Shown piece by piece: positions 1 to 12,558 of a DNA stretch of 64,000 nt. This DNA comes from Lycocorax pyrrhopterus obiensis (taxonomy: Eukaryota > Chordata > Aves > Passeriformes > Paradisaeidae): positions 131,945,431 to 132,009,430 of the forward strand of contig JACSVZ010000002.1 in the NCBI GenBank assembly GCA_014706295.1, written 5' to 3'. The notes beneath the pieces were generated by a model. The model was given only the letters and a program-made list of their open reading frames with translations, was not told the origin of the DNA and did not search any database. The number at the start of each line of letters is the position of its first letter. The first letter of the stretch is position 1. The translations under genes and the position numbers were made by a program.

Positions 1-3000
1 CTTACACCTGCCTTGGTCCTTAGCCCTACACTTACTCACTTGCATTGCTCTGCAGACACATTGCATCACCCTTCAGGGCTGTCCAGCCTGGATCACGTCT
101 CTATAGATTCAGATGAGCCCATGTATGGTTTTATTTCTGCAAGTCACACAATGAGAAAGTCAACTGTGGCCTTTTCTTTGATATTTTTAATGTTTAACAG
201 AACAAATTAATACTTTGAAACAATTTCATAATCAAAAGTCCTGAAGGTCCCTGAGAAGACAAAGTGTTCAAGAAAATAACAAAGATTTTGGAGGCAGGAT
301 AAATCAGTAAGAAAACACTAAGAGACCACTGTAGACCTGCCTGGGGAAACTGCACATCTCTCCCACAGTGGAAGAAGGTGTGCAGGGGCTGGAGCACTTC
401 TGCATCTGCATCCCAAAGGAAAGCATTAAAGTCACTGACCTTTCCACTCACTGCAACATTAATATCTGAATGTAAACATTTATGGAAAGAAATCAAGTCT
501 GCAAGAAAGGAGGAGTTGTGGTCTTTTGGCACGGACCAAAGCTACAAAAGAGAACTCAGTCCAGAACAGGCAATAACACAGCTGCTTAAGGTGCTCCTCC
601 TTGGTACATTAAACCAGGAGTCCCAAAGTCCTATCGTAAGCTCTCCTGCAGAAGGAAATCCTTGTGTCTTCAACAAAGAGGGCAAAAAATCGGCACTATG
701 TCTGCTACAAGGCAGATACCAGCTTCCTCCAGAGCAGGCATTTCTCCCTCCTGCCCTGCCACCTCTGATTTCTGCCCCACGGTGCAGCGGGCAGCAGGGC
801 TGCCCATCCAGGGCTGGCCCTGTGCACAGCCCAGTCCAGAGCCAGCCTGAGCAGACCCGTGGGGCCGCAGCAGTGTAGGAGAGGGGAAGGCAAAGAGCGA
901 AGCCACCATCCCCTCCTGTGCCGCTTTCGTAAGCCATCGGTGGCTGTGCGGGCACACCACGGGCAGAACTGGCAGCACCAGAGGCTCAGCTACAGCCAAA
1001 CTAAAATAAAGGCAAATTCTGTTCCTTTAACCCCCAGGAGAATTGAAATCAGTGTCCCACCACCAGCCTCCACGGGGGAGCTCCTGCTCCCCTCCAGACA
1101 GTCCTGCTGTCCCCCCAGCCCTGCGACGGGAGCTGTGAAGGGGTTGCTGGAGGAAAGGTAACTTATCTCCCGCTCCTGGAGATAATCTGCCTCCCTATCC
1201 AAGCAGAAATCCCACTGATATGCAGACGGTTGGGTGCTCACAGAGTTTCTCAAAGAGTATTTCCAGCCTCAAAAGCACACACAGAACCTTTAGAGAGGGG
1301 GAAGAGGATGGTGGACTCCCCACTGCTCTGTGGCAGGGCAGGCTGTACTTCCCCTCAGCACCAGCTGCACTCAGGCAAGCTATTAATTAATTTTATAGGC
1401 CTTTAAAATTTGTTATGAAGCAGAAAATGGTTTTCAGGGAAAAGCAAACACACCCTGTGCTTTCTCCCCAATTAAAGCCGATGAGCTACGCTGGCTCAGC
1501 CAAGACATAACAAAACAATGAAAACAAGGCAAAAGGTTTCAAAGTGCAAGTGGTCGAATCAACAAAGAAATGTTTTCCCACATAACAGAAGAAAAATAAT
1601 TAAATAAAGTGTTGCTCTTCAGAGCTATAGAAGGAAATGAATGTCTAAAGATGGAGATGTGGCAATGGTAAAATACAAACCCACAAGCAACCAAACATCC
1701 AGGTCTAAGAGAAGGGCATGTTGACTACAAAATCTGTGGTCAAAAAACTTCTCTGCAGCAAAGACCATCACGAGGCAATTGCCAAAAATAGCCAAACTCC
1801 ATATTTTAATGCTAAACAGGTATGTTCAGAGGCAACGGAAATTTTTCTAGTGCAGTGTCTATACACATAAGAATAATTATTGCCTGCAGTAGCAGGAAGC
1901 TTAATGAAGGATTTGATAAATAAAACTGCACAAAACTAAAGCCAAAGGAAAACATCGGTGAAAAGGTCCCAGTGCAAGAGACCCCAGATTATGCAACTTC
2001 ATGACAAGTGCAAGAGAAGAGCCAAGTTATGAGACTGAGTGATTCAAAATCAAAAATACCCTGAAGGACAGATCCCAGGGGCAATGTGAAGTTTGGTGAT
2101 CTCGCTGGGTCTAAGACAGGAACTGAAATATCAGCAGAGATAAGGCTGGGCTGTGCAATGTCCAGCACTGGAATAAACCATGGTTTTCATTCAAAATTGC
2201 CAAAGTCCCAGAGAGGAAGACATTTTCAGCACTGTATGCTGGGGTGTTTCACAGCCCTCCCTCTGATTTTGCACAGATGGAAACTGGAGGGAAGCCAGGA
2301 GAGTCGCAGCAATAGGAGAAGAGAGACCATTTCCCTCATCGCCGCGAACAAGAACCACTGCTCTTACCAATGCAAATACAAATTCTTCCAGTGCAAAATG
2401 ACAAGAAAATCCTTTCTAATTCAGGATCCAGCAAGGAATAAAGAGTATAGGTGGTCAGAGCTGAGGACTGAAACCATCCTCTAAAAAATACAAACATTCA
2501 AGTGCTCCTGTTTTGGGCAGCCACCTACAAAAAGCAATTGGAATCTGCTGCAGAGCAACCCTGTACACTTTAAGACCTAAATGCCTGAATGCAGAGGAGG
2601 GAAGGGAGTGATGCCTGAGGGACAGCCACAGCCGCTGGGTACCGTGAGCCTGCTCACATCCAGCATGGTGTCTTCTACAGACACGGAAAGAAAAGGATTG
2701 CAAAGGCTGATTTTGACAAGAAGGAACCGGTGCGTCATAAATGTCATGTTTCACAGCAGCACAAGATTCCTTAGCACCAGCGCCTTGCCTCGCCAGCCTT
2801 GGGCTGGAGCTTTGGGAGCACAGAGCGAGCAGAAGCTGCAGCTCTGCATGAGGAACATCTTGCACATAAAGACCAGCTGTGAGGAAATGCAAATCCAGAC
2901 AGGCTCTCTGCAGGGAAAACTTAAGAATATTGACTTTTAAATTGATTTTTTATTATGCGGCATTCGTAGAGATGTGACTTTTATCCTGGCCCAGCAAGTT

Positions 3001-4564
3001 AAAGAGATTATTTTTGGGTGATTCAACCACCAAACCCATATGGCTCTAATACCTCCCATGCTTTTAAACATTTGGTCTTTGGTTTCTCACCAACATTTAC
3101 ATCAATAATACAGTGTGGAAAACTCAAAGTGCTCCTGCGCCTTCCTCCGCCAAAGCAGATAAACAAGCCCTGTTCCTCCAGCCACAGAGGTGATGGGAGG
3201 AAGGCAGGTGAGGATGAGGAACAGGCAGATGCCAAGCTGAATATCAGCAGTCCAAGTCCCAGGAGCACAGCATGGGGTTGGACATGGCTGATTCAGGCAC
3301 AGGCAGAGCTCTTTACACATCCACTTCAAATTCTGCGGGGACACTGTCAGGGGTGGGCCACAGGTACCTGCCGGGAAAAGCTACAAGTTCTGCAAGATTT
3401 GCAAGTGACTGTGTGTGAATGGTCTTGGAGAGCCAACAGACCATCCCTACAAATCCAGCACATAATGTCGCCAAAGAGAAAATAGATCTTTTTAATTAAC
3501 CCTCTCCCTAGAATATTGACCTGCACTGCACAGATTCCCCTAGACCTCCATTAGTAACTGCTAAAGCTTAGAATATAATGAATAAAACCCAAGAGGCTGT
3601 TTATCCTCTTCCTTTTCCCTTTTAGGAGTCATTCCATCTTTCTATTGCCCCCAGCTATTTTCTCCCATTTATTGAATCATTTTACAGTGCTGAAGTTTTT
3701 TCAGTACAGATGCTCTGCCTCCTACTGCTGTGAGCCCATCATGCTGCTCTGTGACCAGAGCCACTGAAAGGAAATAAACCTTGACAACATCTCTGCAGAG
3801 GAGCATTTGAAAGCTTTTAAAGAGCAGCAGTGCCTGTGGCAGAGCAGCCTTTCCCACTGCCACTGACAGATGGAGATAGAATAGGCTTTCTTAGTCTCTT
3901 TTTAGAGAACTGATGCAATGGCAACAACAATCTGCAGACCAAATTGCAAGTGTGTCCCCCAGTTTATGTGTCATCTCCCATGAGGCAAACCCCTCCTGAA
4001 GGAAGATCTTGGTCCAGCCCCAGACACCCACATGCAGGTGCCCTGCTGAGACCTAGTTTTCGCTCTCCTTACCATTTAGCTCATTTCCCACACTGATCCA
4101 GTCACTCCTTCATTGCATCTTATCCCAGCAACAGCCCTGGCCAATGCATTTTTCTAGGCAAATTTATCCCTGCCAACATCCATCCCTCGAATGTCAACTC
4201 TTACCCCATCTGAAGGGATGTGTGGAAGCCTTGAAAACAGACCAGAGAAGGAAGGCCACATACAAAGAAAAGCGACTTCTTCCTTCTCTATTTCAATCAA
4301 AGTCAGAGTTACTGTCTATGGTAACAGAAGACATTTCAGGCAAAAATGGTTCTTGTTCAAATTTACTAACATCTCTATTTGTATATTTATACCCACTAAT
4401 AGCTCATCTTCCTTGCAACCTTACTATACTCTCGAAGTTTGCTGTATCTGCAGACAATTCTTTACCGGGTGAGCCAAATGTATTTGTTGGCTGTGAATCT
4501 ACAAATTCTTAGTTTCCCCAAATATTTTCCCATATTCTTATACAAAGTGAACAGAATATATATA
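1..4564. other. Unannotated region, no gene or repeat recognised
   Basis: I see no recognisable exon, RNA gene or interspersed repeat here. Open frames reach 166 codons (378-878, plus strand), but they overlap frames of similar length on both strands and show no domain, signal peptide or low-complexity pattern typical of a known protein. The segment is mixed in composition, with moderately GC-rich blocks around 700-1,150 and 2,580-2,890 and AT-rich blocks around 1,380-2,000. The GC-richer blocks contain few CpG dinucleotides, so they do not look like CpG islands. Confidence 0.6.
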
Positions 4565-4657
4565 CATGGTGTGATTCCTGGAGGGGTCCTGTGCAGGGCG
4601 AGGAGTTGCACTTTGATGGTCCTTGTGGGTCCCTTCCAACTCTGTATATTCTATGAC
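4565..4657 (+). mobile_element. CR1 LINE, 3' tail fragment
   Basis: This is a short 5'-truncated copy of the avian CR1 non-LTR retrotransposon. It shows the GGTGTGATTCCTGG block, a CAGGGCGAGGAGTTG stretch, the CCTTGTGGGTCCCTTCCAAC signature and an ATTCTATGA end, all in the order expected at a CR1 3' end. Only the 3' untranslated part survives. The GGGTCCCTTCCAACT wording also occurs in the copy ending near 19,035, so the two probably belong to related subfamilies. Heavy 5' truncation is normal for CR1. Confidence 0.88.
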
Positions 4658-7600
4658 TATTATTTTATTTATGTTTATTATCTTTGATTCAAGACATAGA
4701 TACAAAATTTGGTTTACAATTTTCTTCCTTACTGTTCCCCTCTGTTAAAGAAAAGCTTAACAGTCGCCCCGGGCTCATTGCTGCCCATCACTTATTTACA
4801 TCCTATTCAAGCAGGGCTGAGCAGACTTGAGCACTGTCAGGTAGCTGCAGCATACTTCCAGGTGAGTGCCACATTCCTCCTCTGGTTTTCTTTCTGCAAA
4901 AGTGCTGGTTGCCTTTTATATTGCTGCTACATTGTGAAGCAAAGCCCATCCTGAGCCACACAGAGGGATGGCCCAAGATTTGTTCTCCCCAGCACACCTC
5001 TCCCCAGCAGTACCTATAATTTAGACTTTAGAAATGGATGCAAGTATTTCACATTTATTCCCTAAATAGGGCAAGCAGGGTTTGTCTGTCCTTTCTTCAA
5101 CTCAGCAGTAAGCCACTTTAGTACATTTACTGACAGCTAAAAATAGACCGCCCATGCCTCTGCTTCCTCCACTGAGTCACCAGCAGTTTTCTGACCAATC
5201 CACAGTTGTACAGCAGATGGTTGGGCTCCAGTTCAGAAGGTGCAGGGTGTTTAACTCCAAGCACTGGCACGCTCACAGACCTCATCCATTGCCTTACAAG
5301 GTTGTGCTCCTTGGAAAATGATAGGCAATACTCTTACTAACAGAGATGCTAGGCATCAGGGAACACCAACATGGGCTCTGCATTACCTGCAGGGCAGGTA
5401 AAAGCAGCTCATCCAGCCCTCAGGATCTGTGCAATGAAGCAGAGCCTAAAGTGGGAGAAAGTCTGCAGCCCCAAGGGAGGGGGGAATTCCCAGGAAGCAG
5501 AGAGGGCACATCCTGGGCTGAGCTCGGGGACTCCCGCTGGAATGCAGCCAGCTTTTGCACAAGGCAGCTGTAAGTAAACACAGCCAGTGCTCTCCGAAGA
5601 GCCGAGCAAACAGAGCACTGTGCAAGACTTTGTACCAGTGCTGCAAGAAGCCAGAAATGTGGCTAGGCTCCCTCACCTAAGCAGCTGTCTCTCTGCAGCC
5701 AGCAGCCCTCGCGATGGGAAGGGTGCCTACAGGGATGGATGCTGTGGAAATCATGCGGTGCCTCATCCGAATCTCCACCCTGCCACCCCTCAGCTGCCCT
5801 TAGCCCTGGTGACAGACATGGTGGCACGGCTGGGTTTGGCAAAATGAGGTGCTGGCATGGCTCGGTGACCCAGCAGCAGCTCCTGGTGCATTGCACAGCC
5901 CTTCACCAGCTCTAGGGATTTCCACAGCGTGTGTGAAACCCAGAGGGGCCCAAGGCAGCACTCTGCTTTCTTTCAAACAAGCCAAAACGGTGTCCCCTGT
6001 CCATCCAGTGCACTACCACAGGCCAGTTCCTGGCACCTCTTCTGGGAGGCTGAGGTAGAGACTGCTCCTGGGCTGTGAGGGGCTGGTGAGGCCCTGGTGC
6101 CATGCACGCATCCCTAAGATGTTAGACACAAAGGTCTGACAACCTCCTTTAAAACAGAAAGATAATTAGCTTTCCCTGATGAGACAGCACGTTTTACTGG
6201 CTGGAATAGGAGACTGGATTTCTGGCTTCCTTTTCAGGATTACCCAAAATGAATAATTTTCCCAACTTTCTCTCAGCTTGAGAATAATTATTTATATATT
6301 TGTTTATTTAAAGTCTCTTCAGATTTTTGTTGTTGTTTGGTCTTTCTTGCTTGTTTTTTAATTAAAAGTAATTTAGTATACTTTCCTTTAAAAAAAATCC
6401 CAATTAAAATATTCCAGGCTGGTCTCAGTTTGACAGCAAGAAAGTGGGTGTGGAGATGTCAGAAAAGTTATTTATATTGAGTAACTTTGTTGCTAGCTGT
6501 TTCTTCTGGGAGGTTCAATAAACCAGTTAGCCATAGGTTGCTATTTTTATATGGCATTACCCTGTTTAAAAGAGGGATGAGTTCAGAAAAGTGTGACCTG
6601 GGCTGCCACTGGCGTGGAAGAAGAGTGGAAACACACACTGGGTCCAACATTTACTGCAGGCTGGAGCAGAGATGGTGCACCCAAGTGACCAGGCTGTGTC
6701 CCAGGACATGATAGGGAATGCTGACCCCACAAGGTCATGCACCCCTAGCTCCCCAGAAAGCTGCCCAGTTTCACCATGGTACAAATGGGCTGTTTGTCAG
6801 GGCCACAGGATGATGGAGCACGGAGAAAGTCCTGTCCTCAGGGCAGAAAGCATGTGAGGTAATTTCTTGTCTCACATGATGCTGTAAGATCTGGAGTAAG
6901 TGGGTACCAAAAAAACTTTCTTCCATAGGATGGAGCAGGAGGTCAGATCCCCAGCCTGTGCAATAAACCTGATTCCCCAGCCACTGACTGATTTTTCCAC
7001 CACACAGCCTGGCAGGGAGAAGCAGGTGTTGAGAACACACAGGATTTCAGAAGGAAATCTGATTTCCCTCGAGTTTATCACTTCTCCCTCCTGGCTCTGC
7101 TTGTCTTTTCAGCAGCCATCAGCAGCTCCCATACATGCAGTACACTCCCCTCATTTCCTAGCTGTACAGGAGCCGTCGTAGTAGGAGGTTCGAATAATTG
7201 TTTTTGCAAGAGCTGCTTTCCGTAGAGCCTTTTGAAGGTCGTGCTGATTATTTCCTCCCAAGCAAGCAAAGCACCATGTAATTATTGCAAATGTCACCTG
7301 GTGAAAAATCACTTCCAGTCAATCATCTCAGCCTGGAGATAACTGCTGCAGCTCTTTGCAACTGCAACAAGTCAAACAAAAGTGATGAGAGGGTCTCACA
7401 TCTCTCCTGTCAAGACTTATATATCCATGCAAACACAATAAATTGGTTAAATAATATTCAAGAGAAGCCAGTCCATAGACTCACTGCTCAGTAGGATCTG
7501 CATGCTGGTGGATCATGCAGGATCCTGCTCTTGCTATGGGTGTTCACACAAGGCAGAGCAGGTTGTGGCTTTTTAGTTCAAAGTGCAAATAGATCCTGTA

Positions 7601-10600
7601 AACCTACTGCCTCATAGCTCCTGCAGAGCAGGTGACTCTGTGACAAGACACCAATTTGGCTCTGCCAGGACAGTCATGCACAGGAATGCCACTGGTCCCA
7701 GCCTTTTCTGCACTCTTAGAGTCTGAAGCCAAAAGCATGTAGTATATGGCATTATGTAATGATGGTGTGGAACATTTTCTGCTGTAGAGCTCTTGTTCTA
7801 CTTAAACTTAATTTGTGATGATTGCTATTTGGGACAAAAGATTTCACATTTAGTTAATGCTTGAAGATGATTGCTCTTTTTAAAGACAAAGCATAAGAGC
7901 AAAGGTGATTCAATAACATAGACTGTAATAAATGTGTTTAATAAACATGGAGGCCTCAAAAAATGTAATCTGCTTATCTGTTTCAAACATCTTGGAAAAA
8001 CAGCATCTTTTTTATCTTAAATAATCAGTTGCTCATACTGAAAAAAAATTATTGAAAATGAGCACTTAGCACACCATAATTATGAGCCCTGATCTAAACC
8101 TCTCAACAGGTAAATATCCTGGTTTTAAAAGCAGCTGTTCAGATGTGCCTGAGACAAGGTACAAGCCTCATACTTAGCAGAGCACACAGGAGACCAAACT
8201 CTATACACAGACAACTGTCAAGCACCTATCAGGGATGAAATGCAGGGCAGAAATACATGAAGCAAATTTACCTGCTTGTAAGTGTGCCTTGTCAGAATTA
8301 CTGGCAGAAGTAAAAAGGACACAGTTGACTAGAGAATAAAAACATTAATGGCATCTTAATTTACTAAAAGGTTGAAGAAAAAACCTTTGAGGGCTTCACA
8401 GGGATGAAATAGAGGAAAGAGCACTGGTGCTGTACTGTGCCATTCAGCTAAGGGCACATACCCAAAAATGGGCTACTGCCATAACTCCTATGCACCAAAT
8501 TAGCAAATACAGCACATATTTATATATATATTTTTTAAATATTTGTTTTGGCATTAGCAGCTGCCCTCTAAGAACCAATAGTGAAGTTCTCTCTTGCCAG
8601 AGCTTTGAATAAAGCTGGCACAAAGATGAAGGATCCTTTTGCAGAAATGCAGGAGGAAAATTACTTTGTACAGATTTCTTCTCCCTAAGTCTAAGCAGTG
8701 TTCTGGTCCACTTACTGAAGATGTCAAGGAAAACAACATTCACAGATGTTAGAAAATACAGTCCCGAGCACCAATCTCACACAGCAGGACAGCATCAGAA
8801 ATAAATGCCCTGGCACCCACGTGCTGACTCATGGCCAGGCTGGTGTTCTCTGCAAATTGCTCTAATGCAAATTCCATCTTCATCAACAATTTTAATAGGG
8901 ACATGAGAACAAAATTAGATGTGTTAAAAAAAGCACCATCCATTGGACAACTCGATGGCCATGGAAATCTCCTTGTCAGAACAAAGCATATACTGGAAAT
9001 CAATACAGAAGTATGTTACCTACAGGAAAAAAATACAGGACTTGTTGTCCCGCTGCTGTGAAGTCACAGATTTGGGACCTGGTTTGAAACTGGTCTGCCA
9101 CAAAATGTAAAATAACCAAAGAAATCATTAAGGAAGTTCTCTGGTGTTTTCTAGCTGGCAAAGGATAGCCAATGGAGCAAAGTTTCAGCACAAGGTGAAA
9201 TCCAGCCTTGCCCAGAAGCTGTCTCACTCACAGATCAGTATGTACATTACTTGGAATGTGCAGGGTTCCTAATGGCATGGAGCTGAGAAGCAGTAGGAGA
9301 CCTTGCTCTGACTCCAGGCATCCATGAGAAGTATTTCTCATGTCCTATCATACCTTCTGCTTGTTCCTATTCCCCATGGCCCAGCAGAGGAGAGAGTCTT
9401 GTCTGTGGGACCTGGTGCTGGTGGGTGCACAGCCTGTCTGGGAGCATTCCCGAGGGGATGCTCAGGGACCCTTGCAGTGAGAAGGCTCTCCCTCACCCCA
9501 TCTGTTCACATCAGAAAACCATTTCAGAAGACTCCACATTTCTGTTCTGACCCTAGGACTCTGTGGTAAGTGACAGTTCATGACACACAGCTGGCATCCT
9601 GCAATACCACAAAAAACACCTGACACCAACTACTGATGTGACCTAGAGCTGGTGCTGGGTTTCCCTGTGGAGGGCAGAAGGGCTGGGCTGCAGGTTGGTG
9701 TGGTCTGCTTGCTCGGTGGGAAGAGGGGTCCCCTCTCCCCCAGCACTGATGTGTCTCTTTCCCTTCCAGCATCCGTCTACCTCAGGAGATGAAGCAGCAT
9801 GGTGATGGGTGCCTGGGGCTCCAGACAGACTATTTTTAGATCAAAGGAAGCCAGATGCTCATCAGATTGAAGGCAATTTCACCTCTGCAATATGCAATTT
9901 CAATGTTGGAAATTATGAGAGTTTAACAGAGCCCTTGAGGATTTCAACATTTGCCTGAAAATTATTTGGCAAATCTTGAGGCAACAGCATTATTGTCTCA
10001 ATGTATCTGAAAGCTCTGACAAGATAAAACCTTAGCAAAATTCCTTATTTTTAGAGCAGTGTCCAGTACTTGGTCATATTAACCTGTATCCTATTTGCCA
10101 TTTCTCCTTAAAAATGAAGACTACTGCTTTCACCTGATCTGTTTTCCAAAATGAGGTCTTGATACTGATCTTCCTGCTGAATCAGGAACCGTGCTATGCA
10201 TGCTAAATCACCCAAAACAAAATAATCCCTAACAGATAAATTGTATGTTTTTAAATAATTCTTTCAACAATAGCTAAGCTAGTTTGTGTTTGCTTTTGAC
10301 TGGGTAGCATTTTTTTCTCTATTAACAATTTGATAACTGTATAACTGAAGAAATATTCCACTGAAGACCACAGACATGTAAAGCCTCAGCACAGGATCCA
10401 CTGTACATTAGTCTGGTAGATGTAATAGATCTCGTTTAAGAGCTTCAGAGCTCAGGAATACTTTAAAAAGGCCTGGAGAGAGCTACCGGTTGCTATTGCA
10501 CTCATTGGTCTTTTCTCTCGTGGAAAAGACAGAAGCCTAAAGATGTCATCAGACATGAAATCTGGTTTTCATCTCAGCCTTATTCTGGCCTCCTTATATA

Positions 10601-10910
10601 CATTCTTGCTTCAGATTAGGTTTTTTGCAAGTATCATTTTTGGCCTCTGGGATTTAATTCCCACAGCTGCAAATTCTCACTGTCACCCACAAGTCAGACC
10701 AACATCTAAATTATTTTTAACTCTGTGTCATCAAAAAAAAATGATCCTATAACAATATATGGGGTTTTTGAGAATATAATTTGTCCCAGAGCATTTCAGG
10801 TTTAGTTTTTTAAGATGAATTTTTCTTCTGAGGTGACAGGCATAAAGACTTCACCTTGCTAGCAACCAGCTCTTCAATTATACACTTTCAATTTCTTTTC
10901 TGAAAGAAGT
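4658..10910. other. Unannotated region, no gene or repeat recognised
   Basis: No coding exon, RNA gene or transposable element could be recognised. Open frames stay below about 100 codons. AT-rich blocks lie around 6,240-6,420, 7,800-8,100 and 8,510-8,540. The facing frames at 8,831-9,061 (plus) and 8,749-9,003 (minus) have even amino-acid composition but match nothing I know and have no convincing splice sites. Confidence 0.55.
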
Positions 10911-10954
10911 GAGCAGACCGTCAGATAGAAATGAGCACACTGTAAGATGGAAAT
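10911..10954. repeat. Two-unit 22-bp tandem duplication
   Basis: Two adjacent 22-nt units begin GAGCA and end GAAAT (10,911-10,932 and 10,933-10,954). They agree at about 17 of 22 positions by eye. This looks like a small local duplication that has since diverged. No function is implied. Confidence 0.5.
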
Positions 10955-12500
10955 GAAAAATACTGCAGGCAGCTGGAAGAAAAACAAAACCAAAAGGTCG
11001 TCTTCCCCTTTGCCTGCTCACATCACACCACAGGTTACACTAACTCCGTACTGCAAACAAGCAAATACTCCATCTCCCCACTTTGTCCCTCACTCTCCCA
11101 AAGGTGTTTCCTCTGCAAACACAAGCGCAGAGATGTGCTCAGTAAGAGATCTTACAAAGGATCACTGGAAAATCCTGCCAGGATTTGTCTCTTACACGTA
11201 TTAAGGATCTGGAGGTCTCACCTAGCCAACATTTGCCTTTAACATGGTTCCAGGAACACTTACAATCCTACTGGTGCCAGAAACCACTGAGTACCTATCC
11301 TGGTTCTCTGGCCATACAACTTTGGCCAGCTCAATGTCAAAATTCCCAAGCTGTGAGACTGGTAAAATGTCTCTGAGGTCAAAAGAAAGCAGTGTAAAGA
11401 GCCTGTGACCTGAGTTGGGAAGGCAGCAGAGCCCCAGGGGTGTGTGTTAGCTCTTTCAGTGTTCAGCTGCTAAGAGAAAAGGTCCCAGCTCTGAGGAAAA
11501 TGCACGAGAGGAGCTAGATTTTATCAGTCTCAGTAAGGCAGTGCTATGGTGGGGCAGAGGGAACAGGTCTCTGTGGACAGTTTCAGAGAAGCTGTAGTTT
11601 CTGCAGTGGCAGAGCACAAAGGAGATGCAGGTTTACCTCTGGAGAGGGCACTGGGGAAGCACAAAGGCACCTCAGCTGCAGGGTTTGGCTACCAGAGCAG
11701 TGATGCAGAGGCAGAAGGACAGGATAGAACCCCAGGGAATGAGCTGCAGCCCCTGGGTCTGTTATTTTGTGCCTCCTCAGCTCTCATTGTCATTATGTGA
11801 ATGTGGTGGTGACTGAAACCTCCTCCAGTCCCAGCAGGCACTGTTAATAGCACAGCCTGGGTGAGAACGGGTCCCTGAGGCCAAAAAATGAAACGATTTA
11901 GAAACTGATTCAAAGTAAAGATTGCTACTCGGATTCCAGAGTCAGTGATGCATGACACCCCACCAGCCCACCAGCAGCAATGGCCAGCACATAGCAAGGA
12001 AATTGTGTTTGGAAAGTGATTTCAGTGCCGCTATCAAAGCGCAGTCAAGCAATTGATGAGATTCTTTATTTTTTACCATCCCCTAGCAGCTTTTGGACCC
12101 AAAATTGGGAATGACAATGATGTAAAGAGCAGGTGGGAGGGAGTGCCGAGGCAGGTGGGTGTTAGTGTGGGACTTGACGCGTGATGCCTAAGCTCTGAAA
12201 TATGGTCAGCATTAGGTGAAATGGCAGGCTTCCACCAGTAATTGTCCAGGATCTCTTTGAAAAAAATTAGTTGATCAGGAAAGTTTTCTGCACCCGAGGG
12301 TCATTTTGCAGAAGTAGAAACAAGTTAGAAATTGTAAGGAACTCAGCCAAAACCCCCAAAAAGCACTAGTGTGTTTTAATTAATACAACTTATTTTCCCT
12401 AAATAGAGTCTTTCTAGCAAGAAACCCTTCCTACCCACTTTTACCTACCTAACATATTCTGTAATTTACCACGCAGCTTTAGAGAATGTTCCAAGCAATC
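10955..12500. other. Unannotated region, no gene or repeat recognised
   Basis: No element was recognised. Open frames are under about 105 codons and conflict between strands. Confidence 0.55.
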
Positions 12501-12558
12501 TACATACACACACATCACACACATACACTCCCACACACATCCACACACACCCACACAC
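12501..12558. repeat. Imperfect CA-rich microsatellite
   Basis: An impure (CA)n tract is interrupted by ATAC, TCAC and CCCAC units. The interruptions suggest an old repeat that is probably only weakly polymorphic. Confidence 0.9.

Noticed and set aside
8749..9061. Facing frames at 8,749-9,003 (minus) and 8,831-9,061 (plus) as a retrovirus or gene relic
   Set aside because: I could not match either to a family, and there are no flanking repeat ends or splice signals.
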